A stretch of DNA of 5,515 bases from Synechococcus sp. PL34863bin_39. GTDB taxonomy: Bacteria; Cyanobacteriota; Cyanobacteriia; PCC-6307; Cyanobiaceae. Below the pieces are notes generated by a model. That model was given only the letters and a program-made list of their open reading frames with translations. It had not been told where the DNA came from and ran no database searches. Positions 5,328 through 5,515 of the stretch are shown here, piece after piece. The stretch lies in the NCBI GenBank assembly GCA_011523155.1, contig WTHL01000246.1, positions 1-5,515 of the forward strand, given 5' to 3'. A program made the position numbers and the translations under genes. The first letter of the stretch is position 1, and every line of letters begins with the position of its first letter.

Positions 5328-5515
5328 TTAGCTCACATTTGCTTCAGGATTCAATGTGCCGGCATCAAGCAGCTGCGAATGACGGCACCACTCGCCCTCG
5401 AAGGCATCGAGGTGCGTGGCACTGACCAGGCACTGGTGGTTGTCGCCGACGGCCTCGAGCAGCGTCAGCTGACGCTCGGGATCCAGCTCCGCCAGGACAT
5501 CGTCGAGCAGGAGCA
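5328..5515 (-). CDS. recF: DNA replication/repair protein RecF, C-terminal end (5' part outside window)
   Basis: Only the last 61 residues are present. The fragment opens directly with the Walker B/signature region [15 protein letters not shown], followed by the conserved D-loop-like segment [11 protein letters not shown], and it ends at TAA (complement of 5328-5330). This matches the C-terminus of RecF, an SMC-like ATPase that loads RecA at single-strand gaps together with RecO and RecR. The final residues after QLLDAGTL are family-variable. The frame begins at 5513 (ctc); the rest of the gene continues beyond the window's right edge. speD follows after 29 nt on the same strand. Confidence 0.93.
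   Translation of the reverse strand, partial: LLLDDVLAELDPERQLTLLEAVGDNHQCLVSATHLDAFEGEWCRHSQLLDAGTLNPEANVS

Noticed and set aside
4768..5331. 187-residue plus-strand reading frame opposite speD
   Set aside because: It is antisense to the invariant SpeD active site, begins inside the terminator hairpin, and has no family resemblance.

Overview
The window looks like a piece of a marine picocyanobacterial chromosome (Synechococcus/Cyanobium type). It is GC-rich and densely coded. It has a CAAD-domain membrane protein, which is a cyanobacterial/plastid family, and a recF-speD neighbourhood. It also carries a MoeB-rhodanese protein and a double-domain CobO of the kinds I associate with this lineage. 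I found no HIP1 octamer (GCGATCGC), which fits marine picocyanobacteria better than freshwater cyanobacteria. The lineage call is inference from gene content, not a database match.

Layout from left to right. (1) The 3' end of a fructosamine/ketosamine-3-kinase family gene (+, cut by the window start). (2) A small CAAD-domain membrane protein (-), converging on the kinase with 2 nt between the stops. (3) A JAMM/MPN-type metalloprotease (M67 family, +), starting 20 bp from the CAAD start in divergent orientation. (4) A MoeB/ThiF-type E1 adenylyltransferase with a C-terminal rhodanese domain (+), about 34 nt after the JAMM gene and probably in the same operon. (5) A cobO-family gene (-) encoding two tandem adenosyltransferase-type P-loop domains in one polypeptide, converging on moeB. 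(6) larE (+), an ATP-dependent sulfur-insertase, divergent from cobO. (7) speD (-), an AdoMet decarboxylase proenzyme, followed by an intrinsic terminator that lies between speD and larE. (8) The 3' end of recF (-), 29 nt upstream of speD and cut by the window end.

Functional picture. The JAMM protease and the E1-rhodanese resemble the prokaryotic ubiquitin-like sulfur-carrier logic: an E1 adenylates the C-terminus of a small carrier, a rhodanese supplies sulfur, and a JAMM enzyme releases product or carrier. No carrier gene lies in the window. The other genes are housekeeping or cofactor metabolism: B12, the nickel-pincer type cofactor, polyamines, protein deglycation, DNA repair and thylakoid organisation. 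I see no mobile element, CRISPR array, RNA gene or prophage remnant, and no intergenic stretch above about 125 bp. I did not find a convincing wholly new system. The points most worth checking are the E1 that has lost both zinc CxxC pairs, the JAMM-E1 pairing, the duplicated CobO with altered corrinoid-site motifs, and the LarE cysteine pattern.
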